Of a stretch of 9,328 bases of DNA, positions 1 to 5,350 are shown one piece after another (position 1 is the first letter of the stretch; each line of letters starts with the position of its first letter). The notes beneath the pieces are model-generated. The model saw only the letters and a program-made list of their open reading frames with translations. It was not told the DNA's origin and did not search any database. The position numbers were made by a program, and so were the translations under genes. The DNA comes from Glo-17 sp964549735 (GTDB lineage: Bacteria > Krumholzibacteriota > Krumholzibacteriia > LZORAL124-64-63): NCBI GenBank assembly GCA_964549735.1, contig CAZJWO010000126.1, positions 1 to 9,328 on the forward strand. Reading direction: 5' to 3'.

Positions 1-44
1 CACCCTATCCTACACTCTTTCCCTACACGACGCTCTTCCGATCT
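1..44 (+). other. Illumina TruSeq HT P5 adapter with i5 index (artefact)
   Basis: Bases 12-44 match the 33-nt TruSeq read-1 adapter from its ACACTCTTTCCC start to its CTCTTCCGATCT end. The eight bases before it (4-11, CCTATCCT) match, from memory, the TruSeq HT i5 index D503. Bases 1-3 (CAC) fit the end of the P5 flow-cell arm that precedes the index. The whole block is therefore library adapter left on the contig end, not genomic DNA. Anything called across base 44 is unreliable, and the CHAT gene that follows is truncated by it. Confidence 0.97.
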
Positions 45-46
45 TC

Positions 47-457
47 TTCTCCTGGCTGCCTCTGAGCGCGGACGGTTCGACGACGTCGCCGCCGGGCATC
101 GACATCAAGGATATCCTGTCGCATCGTCTCGTCGGTTGCGAGGCCGTCTTCCTGTCCGGTTGCGCGACCGGCGCGCCTTACGTCGACGGCTACACGACGG
201 CGCCCAGCCTCGGCGACGCATTCCTCGACGCCGGCGCCGCGGCGAGCGTGCAGACGTTCTGGGAAGTCCGTGATCAGCACGCGAAAACAGAGCCGGACCG
301 CATGCTGATCTCCTGGAGGCGCGGCGAGGCCGACCTGATCGGCGCCGTCTCGAACGAGCTGCGGCGCGCCATGCGCGGACCGCGCGGTGTCCGTCACCCC
401 TTCGCCTGGGCTGCTTGGTCAGTGCAGGTCGCCGGGCTGTCGGCCGATGCCGACTAG
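47..457 (+). CDS. CHAT-domain caspase-like protease, C-terminal fragment
   Basis: An open frame of 136 codons runs from the adapter boundary to a TAG at 455-457; the N-terminus is missing. The order of conserved blocks matches the end of a CHAT domain (caspase HetF associated with TPRs, clan CD cysteine peptidase). First comes VFLSGCATG with the likely catalytic Cys at nt 161-163, then SLGDAFLDAGAAASVQTFWEV (the usual 'aFl.aGa..vv.s.W.v' block), then the terminal HPFAWAAWSV block. The catalytic His normally lies upstream of the Cys and would be in the lost part, together with any TPR or sensor domain. The family is used in bacterial protease signalling and some defence systems, but nothing here tells which role applies. 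It converges on the LysE-like gene, sharing four bases. The family call is firm; substrate and partner are unknown. Confidence 0.85.
   Translation, partial: FSWLPLSADGSTTSPPGIDIKDILSHRLVGCEAVFLSGCATGAPYVDGYTTAPSLGDAFLDAGAAASVQTFWEVRDQHAKTEPDRMLISWRRGEADLIGAVSNELRRAMRGPRGVRHPFAWAAWSVQVAGLSADAD
439..454. other. Small perfect hairpin at the convergent stop codons
   Basis: GTCGGC (439-444) and GCCGAC (449-454) form a 6-bp perfect stem with a CGAT loop. The hairpin sits directly before the TAG of the CHAT gene and on the last base of the LysE-like stop. No T-run follows on either strand, so it is not a standard rho-independent terminator. It is the only obvious hairpin at this convergent junction and could weakly block read-through, or it could be chance in GC-rich DNA. 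Confidence 0.35.
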
Positions 458-1083
458 AGCCAGGCCCGCCAGAGCGCGTAGCCGCCGGCGAGAACCATGA
501 GCGCGGCGAATCCCTGTTGCACGCGCGCGAGCATGCCGACGTGCATCCTCTCGCTCCAGGCGGTGATGATCCGCAGGAGCAGGGAGAACCAGGTGACGAT
601 GCCCACGCCGACGCCGAACGCGAAGGCGCCGGGTGCGCTGCCGGGGTCCAGGCCGAGCGAGATCGCGATCGTGATCACGGCCAGCCAGTTGAAGGGCACC
701 GCCGGATTGATGGCGATCAGCGTCAGCCCGAGGCGGAACTCATCGCGCAGGCGCGGCTGCGTCGCCACCGCGGCCGGCGTGGTCTGGCGGGGCGCGGCGA
801 ACCGGCGCAGGAAGAAATAGATGCCCAGACCGATCAGCAGCAGTCCGCCGAGGCTGCGTGCGACGCTGGCCATGGCCGGCCAGCGGTCCATGAGCTCGCC
901 GGCCCCCAACAGGATGGCCAGGCACCAGCCCGCCTCGGCCACCGCGGCGCCGCTCGCCAGGGCGAGACCGTGACCGGAGCGGCCCGCGAACCCGCGATGG
1001 CAAACGAAGAAAGATACCGCGCCCGCGACGGGCATCGAGCCGATCCAGCCGATGGCGAGGCCGAGCAGCAGCGAGTCTGTCAT
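454..1083 (-). CDS. LysE/RhtB-like multi-spanning membrane transporter
   Basis: A 209-aa, strongly hydrophobic protein with about six predicted membrane spans (roughly residues 4-25, 37-62, 66-90, 115-140, 145-168 and 185-207). The pattern is that of LysE/RhtB exporters: an N-terminal small-residue helix with a GWIGSMPVAG turn where family members carry a G-P motif, a polar Arg-rich loop after the third helix (LRRFAAPRQ), and an 'INPAVPFNWLAVI' helix resembling the family's NPK..lFW motif. The family exports amino acids and other small metabolites. The start is ATG at 1083, whose ATGA overlaps the stop of the nucleotidyltransferase upstream, so translation is probably coupled. It is the last gene of the operon. 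An in-frame start 60 nt further upstream would add a polar Arg-rich stretch lying inside the upstream gene and is unlikely. Its substrate is unknown; it may move a precursor or product of the neighbouring pathway. Confidence 0.75.
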   Translation of the reverse strand: MTDSLLLGLAIGWIGSMPVAGAVSFFVCHRGFAGRSGHGLALASGAAVAEAGWCLAILLGAGELMDRWPAMASVARSLGGLLLIGLGIYFFLRRFAAPRQTTPAAVATQPRLRDEFRLGLTLIAINPAVPFNWLAVITIAISLGLDPGSAPGAFAFGVGVGIVTWFSLLLRIITAWSERMHVGMLARVQQGFAALMVLAGGYALWRAWL

Positions 1084-1805
1084 GGCCCGGCGAACTCCTG
1101 CCGTGCGGCGGCCAGGTCGGCGGCCGTGTCGATCTCGCGGCACGCGAGATCGCCGAGATCGACGGCGCGGATCTGCTGCCCGGCTGCGATCGCTGCCACG
1201 AAGGCCGATTCGTAGAATTCGTCGCGCAGGCGGCCGTCGGCGCGCCGCGCGCGCAGGATCGCGAACAATCGAGCCACGAAGTCGGGCGCGAAGATCTCCA
1301 GGCCGACCGATTCGCCGGCGGCGTCGGCCGGGTGGATCTCCTTGCCGAGGTCGACGACCAGGCCGTCATCTGCCAGGCGAACCTTCATCTCCTCGGCGCC
1401 GAGTTCGCCGCGCGTGCGCAAGCCGAGCCGGTTGGGCGCCGGGTGCGCAAGCAGGCGATCGATGACGGCGGGCTCGAACACGATGTCGCTGTCCAGCAGC
1501 AGGATGCTCTCATCGGGGGAGCAGTCGGCCAGCAGCAGCGACCAGGCGTTGTTCGTGGTCGCGTACTCTGCGTTGCGCACGTAGCGCACCGCGAGGCGAG
1601 GGAACGCGGCGCCGAGCGCGGAACGGATCATATCGCCGCGGTAGCCGTCGACGACGACGAAGCGGTCCAGACCGCGTTCGCTGAGGATGCGCACGGCGCG
1701 TGTCAGGATGGTCTCGCGGCCGATCTCCAACAGGCATTTGGGGCGGTCATCAGTCAGTGGGCGCAGACGGGTCGCCTGGCCGGCTGCCAGCAGAACTGCT
1801 TGCAC
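1080..1805 (-). CDS. LicC/PntC-like sugar-phosphate-type nucleotidyltransferase (probable CTP:phospho-alcohol cytidylyltransferase)
   Basis: A 241-aa Rossmann-type NTP transferase. The N-terminus has the nucleotide-binding signature LLAAGQATRLRPLTDDRPKC (G9, R13, K23). Residues 81-90 read YATTNNAWSL, the T-N-N-x-x-S-L motif of LicC phosphocholine cytidylyltransferases and the related PntC phosphonate enzymes. LLLDSDIVFEP holds the metal-binding D105/D107; EMKV (139-142), GKEI with K155, GESVG (164-168) and REID (223-226) follow in family order. It should transfer CMP from CTP to an alcohol phosphate (or phosphonate), releasing PPi and making a CDP-alcohol. The GTG start is fixed by the fold starting at once and by a GGGAG Shine-Dalgarno 7 nt upstream. 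It overlaps the CDP-alcohol transferase by 56 nt and the LysE-like gene by 4 nt. The family is clear; the choice among choline, ethanolamine, aminophosphonate or another substrate is not. Confidence 0.88.
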   Translation of the reverse strand: MQAVLLAAGQATRLRPLTDDRPKCLLEIGRETILTRAVRILSERGLDRFVVVDGYRGDMIRSALGAAFPRLAVRYVRNAEYATTNNAWSLLLADCSPDESILLLDSDIVFEPAVIDRLLAHPAPNRLGLRTRGELGAEEMKVRLADDGLVVDLGKEIHPADAAGESVGLEIFAPDFVARLFAILRARRADGRLRDEFYESAFVAAIAAGQQIRAVDLGDLACREIDTAADLAAARQEFAGP

Positions 1806-2694
1806 TGCGCAACTCCCTCGGCGCGAGGAACAGCGGTGACCGATCGACGATGGCGCGCAGCAAGAGCACGGTCAAGCCCCAGGCGGTGCCGAAGACGAGC
1901 GCCGTCCAGAGATACCACGCGGGACGCCCCAGCAGGCCGGCGATCATGATCAGGGTCAGGTGCATGGTCGGTCCCATGATCACGGCCATGCGCAATAGCG
2001 GCCGGCGTCGCTGCTGCCAGAGGCCCGGGGGCTCGTCGCTTTCGAACAGGCGCAACTGGCGGGTCGGGTTGTACCACAGGCGCACGTAGAGGCCGTAGAA
2101 CCAGACCAGCAAGCGATCGGCCCGGTGCGCGCCTTCGCGGCGCCAGCGGCGGGCCTCGACCTGCAGCTCTGCCAGTTCGCGGTGCGGATCGCGGCGCCGG
2201 TCGTAGACGCGCTCCAGCCATTCGTTGCGGATGCGGTCGACCATGGCGCTCCACCAGGCGAAGCTCAGGCCGGCGGGCACGCCCACCAGCCAGCTGAAGC
2301 GCGGGTCGCCGAACTGGACGGCCAGCCCATGCAACAGGCTGACCACCACGCTAACCTGGATGACGTAGTCGACGAGGCCGTCGAGGATGTAGCCCGTCAG
2401 CGAGCTGGTGCCGCGCACGCGCGCCAGCATGCCGTCGGCGCAGTCGAGCACGTTGGTCGCGAAGAGCAGGATCGCGCCGGCCAGGAAACCCGCGGTCGTG
2501 CCTTGCCAGAAGCACCAGGCCGCGGACAGGCCCGGCACCAGGCTGGCGAGCGTGACCTGGTTCGGGGTGGTGCGCCCGAGAGCGAGCGCCTTGACGAGCA
2601 GGAACGCCAGCGGACGGTAGAGGAAGACGTCGAGCGGCTCTTCCAGCTCGAGCGCTTTCAACATGCTCCGGTATTCGCGCAGATGCCTTCGCAC
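1750..2694 (-). CDS. CDP-alcohol phosphotransferase family membrane enzyme
   Basis: A 314-aa integral membrane protein carrying the complete family signature D-x2-D-G-x2-A-R-x8-G-x3-D-x3-D. The residues are D84, D87, G88, A91, R92, G101, D105 and D109, with none missing. Such enzymes move a phospho-alcohol from a CDP-activated donor to a second hydroxyl, making phospholipids or phosphodiesters at the membrane. Hydrophobic spans lie near residues 25-40, 45-65, 68-83, 105-125 and 133-150, with two more near the C-terminus. Between them is a charged, Arg-rich cytosolic insert (about 155-220). I chose GTG at 2694, because GGAG sits 8 nt upstream and it leaves 5 nt after the aminotransferase stop. 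ATG at 2664 (304 aa) is the alternative, but its GGAG is only 1 nt away. The neighbouring cytidylyltransferase is the obvious supplier of its CDP-alcohol donor. The acceptor is unknown. Confidence 0.88.
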   Translation of the reverse strand: MRRHLREYRSMLKALELEEPLDVFLYRPLAFLLVKALALGRTTPNQVTLASLVPGLSAAWCFWQGTTAGFLAGAILLFATNVLDCADGMLARVRGTSSLTGYILDGLVDYVIQVSVVVSLLHGLAVQFGDPRFSWLVGVPAGLSFAWWSAMVDRIRNEWLERVYDRRRDPHRELAELQVEARRWRREGAHRADRLLVWFYGLYVRLWYNPTRQLRLFESDEPPGLWQQRRRPLLRMAVIMGPTMHLTLIMIAGLLGRPAWYLWTALVFGTAWGLTVLLLRAIVDRSPLFLAPRELRSASSSAGSRPGDPSAPTD

Positions 2695-2699
2695 GCGGC

Positions 2700-3812
2700 C
2701 TACTCCGTGCTGCCGGCCGCGGCCGCCATCGTGCCGAACTGCGCGAAGAACTCGGCCATGCCAGCCATCAGCCGGGCGTTCTCGGCCTGGGTGCCCAGGC
2801 TGATGCGGGCATGGTTGATGAACGCCGGTTCCTTGAAGAATTTGATGATAAGCCCTTGGTTCGTCAGATGCTGCTTGAGGCCGGCGACGGCCTCTGCGGG
2901 CAGTTTGACGAGCAGGAAGTTGGCCTCCGACTCGTAGACCTCGCAACCGGGATAGGAGCGCAGGAGCCGGTAGAAGCGGCGGCGATCCTCGGCCATGCGC
3001 CGGGCGATGTCGGCGTAGTAGTCGGCGCTGTCCAGCGCGGCCAGGGCGAGGCGTTCCGAAATCCGATTATAGCCCAGATTGCGGGCGCAGAAGCGGCGGA
3101 AGCCGGGCAGGCCGTCGCCCAGGATGCCGTAGCCGACGCGGACGCCGGCCAGGGCGTGCAGCTTGCTGAAGGTGCGCAGGATGAGCAGGTTCGGATAACG
3201 CCGCGTCAGCGCGGCGAAATCATCGACCTCGCCCGGGGTCAGACCGAAATACGCCTGATCGAGCACCAGCGGCACATCGTGGAAGGCGTCCAGCACGCGC
3301 AGCAGATCATCGCGGGAAATCGCGTTGCCGGTCGGATTGTTGGGCGAGGCCAACAGGACCAGGGCGGGGTCGACCGACTCGCGCAGCCGCAGCAGCGCGT
3401 CGAGGTCGAACTCGTACCGCTGCGGCGCGGCGATCAGCGGGAACTCGACCGTCACGCCGCCCACCTCGTCCGCGATGGCCTTGTAGTACCACCAGGACGC
3501 CTGCGGGATGAGGATCGTTCGCCCGGGCGGCAGGAAATGGTGGACCGCCTCTTTCAGCAGGTCCTCGCAGCCATATCCCAGGATGATCTGCTGCTCGGTC
3601 AGGCCGTGCATCTCAGCGAGACGGACGGAGAGGTCGCTGTAGTTGCCCTGCTCGAACGCGCGGGTGTAGTTGAAGAGCAATTCCGGGTCGGCCTGGCGCA
3701 GGACATCGAGGCAGGCAGGGGCGGGGCCGTAGCGGTTCTCGTTACGGTCCAAGAGGATTGGCGAGATCTGGCTCATGAGCACCTGCCGGAGTTGGGGCGT
3801 GGGTTCGCGCAT
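2700..3812 (-). CDS. HisC-like PLP-dependent fold-type I aminotransferase/decarboxylase
   Basis: A 370-aa class I/II aminotransferase of the histidinol-phosphate aminotransferase/CobD group. LDRNENRYGPAP (21-32) is the N-terminal substrate loop; GYGCEDLLKE (79-88) corresponds to the G-S-x-E-L phosphate-binding turn; SPNNPTGN (156-163) holds the PLP-ring Asn; LDQAY (184-188) has the Asp contacting the pyridine nitrogen; and TFSKLHALAGVRVGYG (214-229) carries the Schiff-base K217 and phosphate-binding R225. ARISLGT (335-341) supplies the Arg that normally holds the substrate carboxylate. All key residues are present. It lies among lipid head-group enzymes rather than his genes, so histidine synthesis is doubtful. 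Transamination, or decarboxylation of a phospho-amino acid as in CobD, are both possible. The start is ATG 3812 or ATG 3776 (358 aa, AGGTG upstream); neither has a strong Shine-Dalgarno. It is the first gene of the four-gene operon. Confidence 0.85.
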   Translation of the reverse strand: MREPTPQLRQVLMSQISPILLDRNENRYGPAPACLDVLRQADPELLFNYTRAFEQGNYSDLSVRLAEMHGLTEQQIILGYGCEDLLKEAVHHFLPPGRTILIPQASWWYYKAIADEVGGVTVEFPLIAAPQRYEFDLDALLRLRESVDPALVLLASPNNPTGNAISRDDLLRVLDAFHDVPLVLDQAYFGLTPGEVDDFAALTRRYPNLLILRTFSKLHALAGVRVGYGILGDGLPGFRRFCARNLGYNRISERLALAALDSADYYADIARRMAEDRRRFYRLLRSYPGCEVYESEANFLLVKLPAEAVAGLKQHLTNQGLIIKFFKEPAFINHARISLGTQAENARLMAGMAEFFAQFGTMAAAAGSTE

Positions 3813-3848
3813 CCAGCCCAGTCGTATCGTGGTCGGCGGTCGCGGCGA

Positions 3849-3877
3849 ATTGTACGATTTCGGGAGATGATCTCCAA
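3849..3877 (-). promoter_or_regulatory. Candidate promoter of the aminotransferase operon
   Basis: On the minus strand a near-consensus -10 TACAAT (3854-3849) is preceded, 17 nt away, by TTGGAG (3877-3872), which matches only the TTG of a -35. Transcription would start near 3842, giving a leader of about 30 or 66 nt depending on the ATG used. It lies between the operon and the terminator of the upstream gene, so the four genes likely form their own unit. Confidence 0.45.
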
Positions 3878-3930
3878 ACCGAATCTTCGCCGGCCGTTGA
3901 CAAAGGGTTAACGAGTCCCCGCACGCGAAA

Positions 3931-3954
3931 GCCCCCCTTCGAGCGAAGGGGGGC
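3931..3954 (-). terminator. Rho-independent-like terminator after the first secreted protein gene
   Basis: GCCCCCCTTC (3931-3940) and GAAGGGGGGC (3945-3954) form a perfect 10-bp GC-rich stem with a 4-nt loop. It begins 27 nt past the stop of the secreted protein gene ending at 3981. On the minus strand it is followed by TTTCG, a short U-tract. It separates that gene from the aminotransferase operon downstream. Confidence 0.8.
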
Positions 3955-3980
3955 CTTGTTGGAGGCGGTTCAAGCCAGCA

Positions 3981-4991
3981 CTATTGATACAGGGTCTTGA
4001 CGCTCGTCCAGGTCGTCGTCTGCGTGGCGATCGGCGCGTCGATCCACACCGTCGCGATGCTGCAGGCGTCGGTGCCATAGCCATCGATGATCGCGTAGTA
4101 CCACCCGGTGGCCGCGGCGGTGTAGGTGATGGTCTCGATCCCGCCGCCGACGGTCACATCGGCGCCGGCGACGCACGTGCCGGCCGGATCGCTGCAGTCC
4201 GTCACGATCCACAGGGCCGAGTCATGCGCGCCCTGCATCGAGATCGTGAAGACCTGCCCGGCGGTCAGGTAGATCTTGTAGACCACGTCCCGGCCCAACG
4301 ACGCGTAGCCGGTGCAGCTCGGGCTGACGGCCGCGGCGTTGTAGTTGTTCGTGGCCTGGCAGAGGTCGACCTGGAACTCGGTCAGGCTCTGCTCCTGCAG
4401 GTCGATCGCATCCTCGCAGAGGTCGTTCGTCGGCGGCGGCGGCGGCGGCGTGTCGAACTCGACCGACAGGTTGAAGTTCGGGATGCAAGCCGGCGAGGGC
4501 CAGGTGTCGACCATGATGAAGTAGCTGCCGGCCGGGAGGGTCAGGTTCGGGATGACGCGCGGCGTGCTGGTGCTGGCCACCACGCGCGCGATGCAGTTCA
4601 ATGCGGGCGGACACGTGTTGCCGATCGCGACGCCGGACCAGGTGGTGCCCAAGGGATCCATCGTGATCTTGACGGTGGTTGCTTCGGTGAGGATCAATTC
4701 GAAGATCATGTCCTCGCCGCCGTCATAGTAGGGGCCCAGGCAGGTCGTGTTGGACGGGTAGGTGTTTCCTCTGCCGCAAGTCGAAAAGCCCGTGCCGAAG
4801 TACGGCAGGCTCGGGATGAGCAGGGCCTGCCCGCAGTCGTCGCCCGGCGCCCGGCTGCCCTCTTGAGCGATGGGCACGTAGACCGTCGGGCCGTGCAGGG
4901 CCTCGTCCTTGTCGCCGGCGACGGCCACGGCCGCCATGCCCAGCACGAGCAACGGGATCAAGGGCAGCGCGAACATTTTCCTTGCCTTCAT
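3981..4991 (-). CDS. Secreted protein with two PPC-like beta domains (paralog 1)
   Basis: A 336-aa predicted exported protein of unknown function. A Sec signal peptide occupies residues 1-26 (MKARKMF, then a hydrophobic core ending AVAG before DKDE); there is no lipobox Cys. A short conserved spacer containing GPTVYVP follows. Domain 1 (about 50-179) starts GDDC and carries SLPYFGTG, CGRGNTY, DGGED, DPLGTTW and GSYFIMVDTW. This beta-sandwich, Cys-paired pattern resembles bacterial pre-peptidase C-terminal (PPC) and DVUA0089-type domains. A six-proline linker (182-187) leads to domain 2 (about 190-318), with NDLCEDAI, DVVYKIYLTAG and GWYYAIIDGYG. The tail ends SVKTLYQ. ATG 4991 is chosen because AAGGAG lies 8 nt upstream and the signal peptide starts at once; an in-frame ATG at 5012 would add seven residues. 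It is a tandem paralog of the next gene. Likely periplasmic or extracellular; binding or structural roles are guesses. Confidence 0.82.
   Translation of the reverse strand: MKARKMFALPLIPLLVLGMAAVAVAGDKDEALHGPTVYVPIAQEGSRAPGDDCGQALLIPSLPYFGTGFSTCGRGNTYPSNTTCLGPYYDGGEDMIFELILTEATTVKITMDPLGTTWSGVAIGNTCPPALNCIARVVASTSTPRVIPNLTLPAGSYFIMVDTWPSPACIPNFNLSVEFDTPPPPPPTNDLCEDAIDLQEQSLTEFQVDLCQATNNYNAAAVSPSCTGYASLGRDVVYKIYLTAGQVFTISMQGAHDSALWIVTDCSDPAGTCVAGADVTVGGGIETITYTAAATGWYYAIIDGYGTDACSIATVWIDAPIATQTTTWTSVKTLYQ
4431..4450. repeat. (CGG)n microsatellite coding a polyproline linker
   Basis: Six uninterrupted CGG units plus CG, read as CCG/CCC-type proline codons on the minus strand. They encode the six-Pro linker between the two beta domains of the secreted protein. 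The paralog has a four-Pro linker at the same place. Triplet slippage here would change linker length without breaking the frame. Confidence 0.8.
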
Positions 4992-5179
4992 GGTTGTCTC
5001 TCCTTGCGTCAAACGTGTTCGTGATGACTCGTCAACTGGTTACCCGTATCACATGTACTGTGGACGGCTGGTGACCTCCTTCGTCCGCGGTGGCGCCCGC
5101 ACGACGCCTGCCGATTCTCCGGTTCCCGCCTTCCGGACAGACGGGACGGCCTCCTCGGCGTGCACCGTACACAGCGCTG

Positions 5180-5188
5180 ATTGTACCA
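5180..5188 (-). promoter_or_regulatory. Candidate extended -10 promoter of secreted paralog 1
   Basis: The minus strand reads TGGTACAAT, an extended -10 (TG-n-TACAAT). No good -35 is found 16-18 nt upstream. Transcription from here would begin near 5173 and give an unusually long leader of about 180 nt before the ATG at 4991. A similar TGG-TATGAT lies before the other paralog, which supports the call a little. Confidence 0.4.
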
Positions 5189-5293
5189 GAATTTTTCCGG
5201 CGGATGGGAAGAACTTATTTGTTCCATTGTCGCCCGTTACGAGGTTTCATTAGCCAAAAAAGAGACAACGAGAGTCCGGTTATGGCCCCAGGA

Positions 5294-5325
5294 AAAGGCC
5301 GCCTTCCGGAGGGAAGACGGCCTTT
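5294..5325 (-). terminator. Rho-independent terminator after secreted paralog 2
   Basis: AAAGGCCGCCTTCC (5294-5307) and GGAAGACGGCCTTT (5312-5325) flank a 4-nt loop. Read on the minus strand the 14-bp stem is fully paired, with one G-U wobble, and the transcript continues with T after the stem's TTT. It begins 25 nt past the TAA at 5351-5353, as expected for the end of this gene. Confidence 0.85.
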
Positions 5326-5350
5326 GGCGTGATGAGGTCGGCGCCGGGGC

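Larger units (their letters stand above)
4992..5350. other. Intergenic region between the two secreted paralogs
   Basis: No credible gene is seen in these 359 bases; the short frames present have no Shine-Dalgarno, domain or compositional support. The right end (5294-5325) holds the terminator of the upstream paralog. Around 5180-5188 is an extended -10 promoter candidate for the downstream paralog, leaving a leader of about 180 nt. The segment 5185-5275 is more AT-rich than its surroundings. I saw no RNA-gene signature or riboswitch that I recognise. Confidence 0.6.

Noticed and set aside
23..397. A minus-strand open frame of 124 codons.
   Set aside because: It begins inside the adapter, is antisense to the CHAT fragment, and its Arg-rich translation has no domain pattern.
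1080..2694. Reading the nucleotidyltransferase and CDP-alcohol transferase as the inositol (IPCT/DIPP synthase) pathway.
   Set aside because: The nucleotidyltransferase has the TNNxxSL motif of LicC/PntC enzymes, no inositol-phosphate synthase is near, and an aminotransferase leads the operon.
3897..3902. A perfect TTGACA on the plus strand as a -35.
   Set aside because: No -10 lies 15-19 nt downstream and no plus-strand gene follows; the hairpin there belongs to the minus-strand gene.
2811..3911. A plus-strand frame of 366 codons opposite the aminotransferase.
   Set aside because: The aminotransferase on the other strand has all PLP motifs; this frame is a compositional mirror running past its start.
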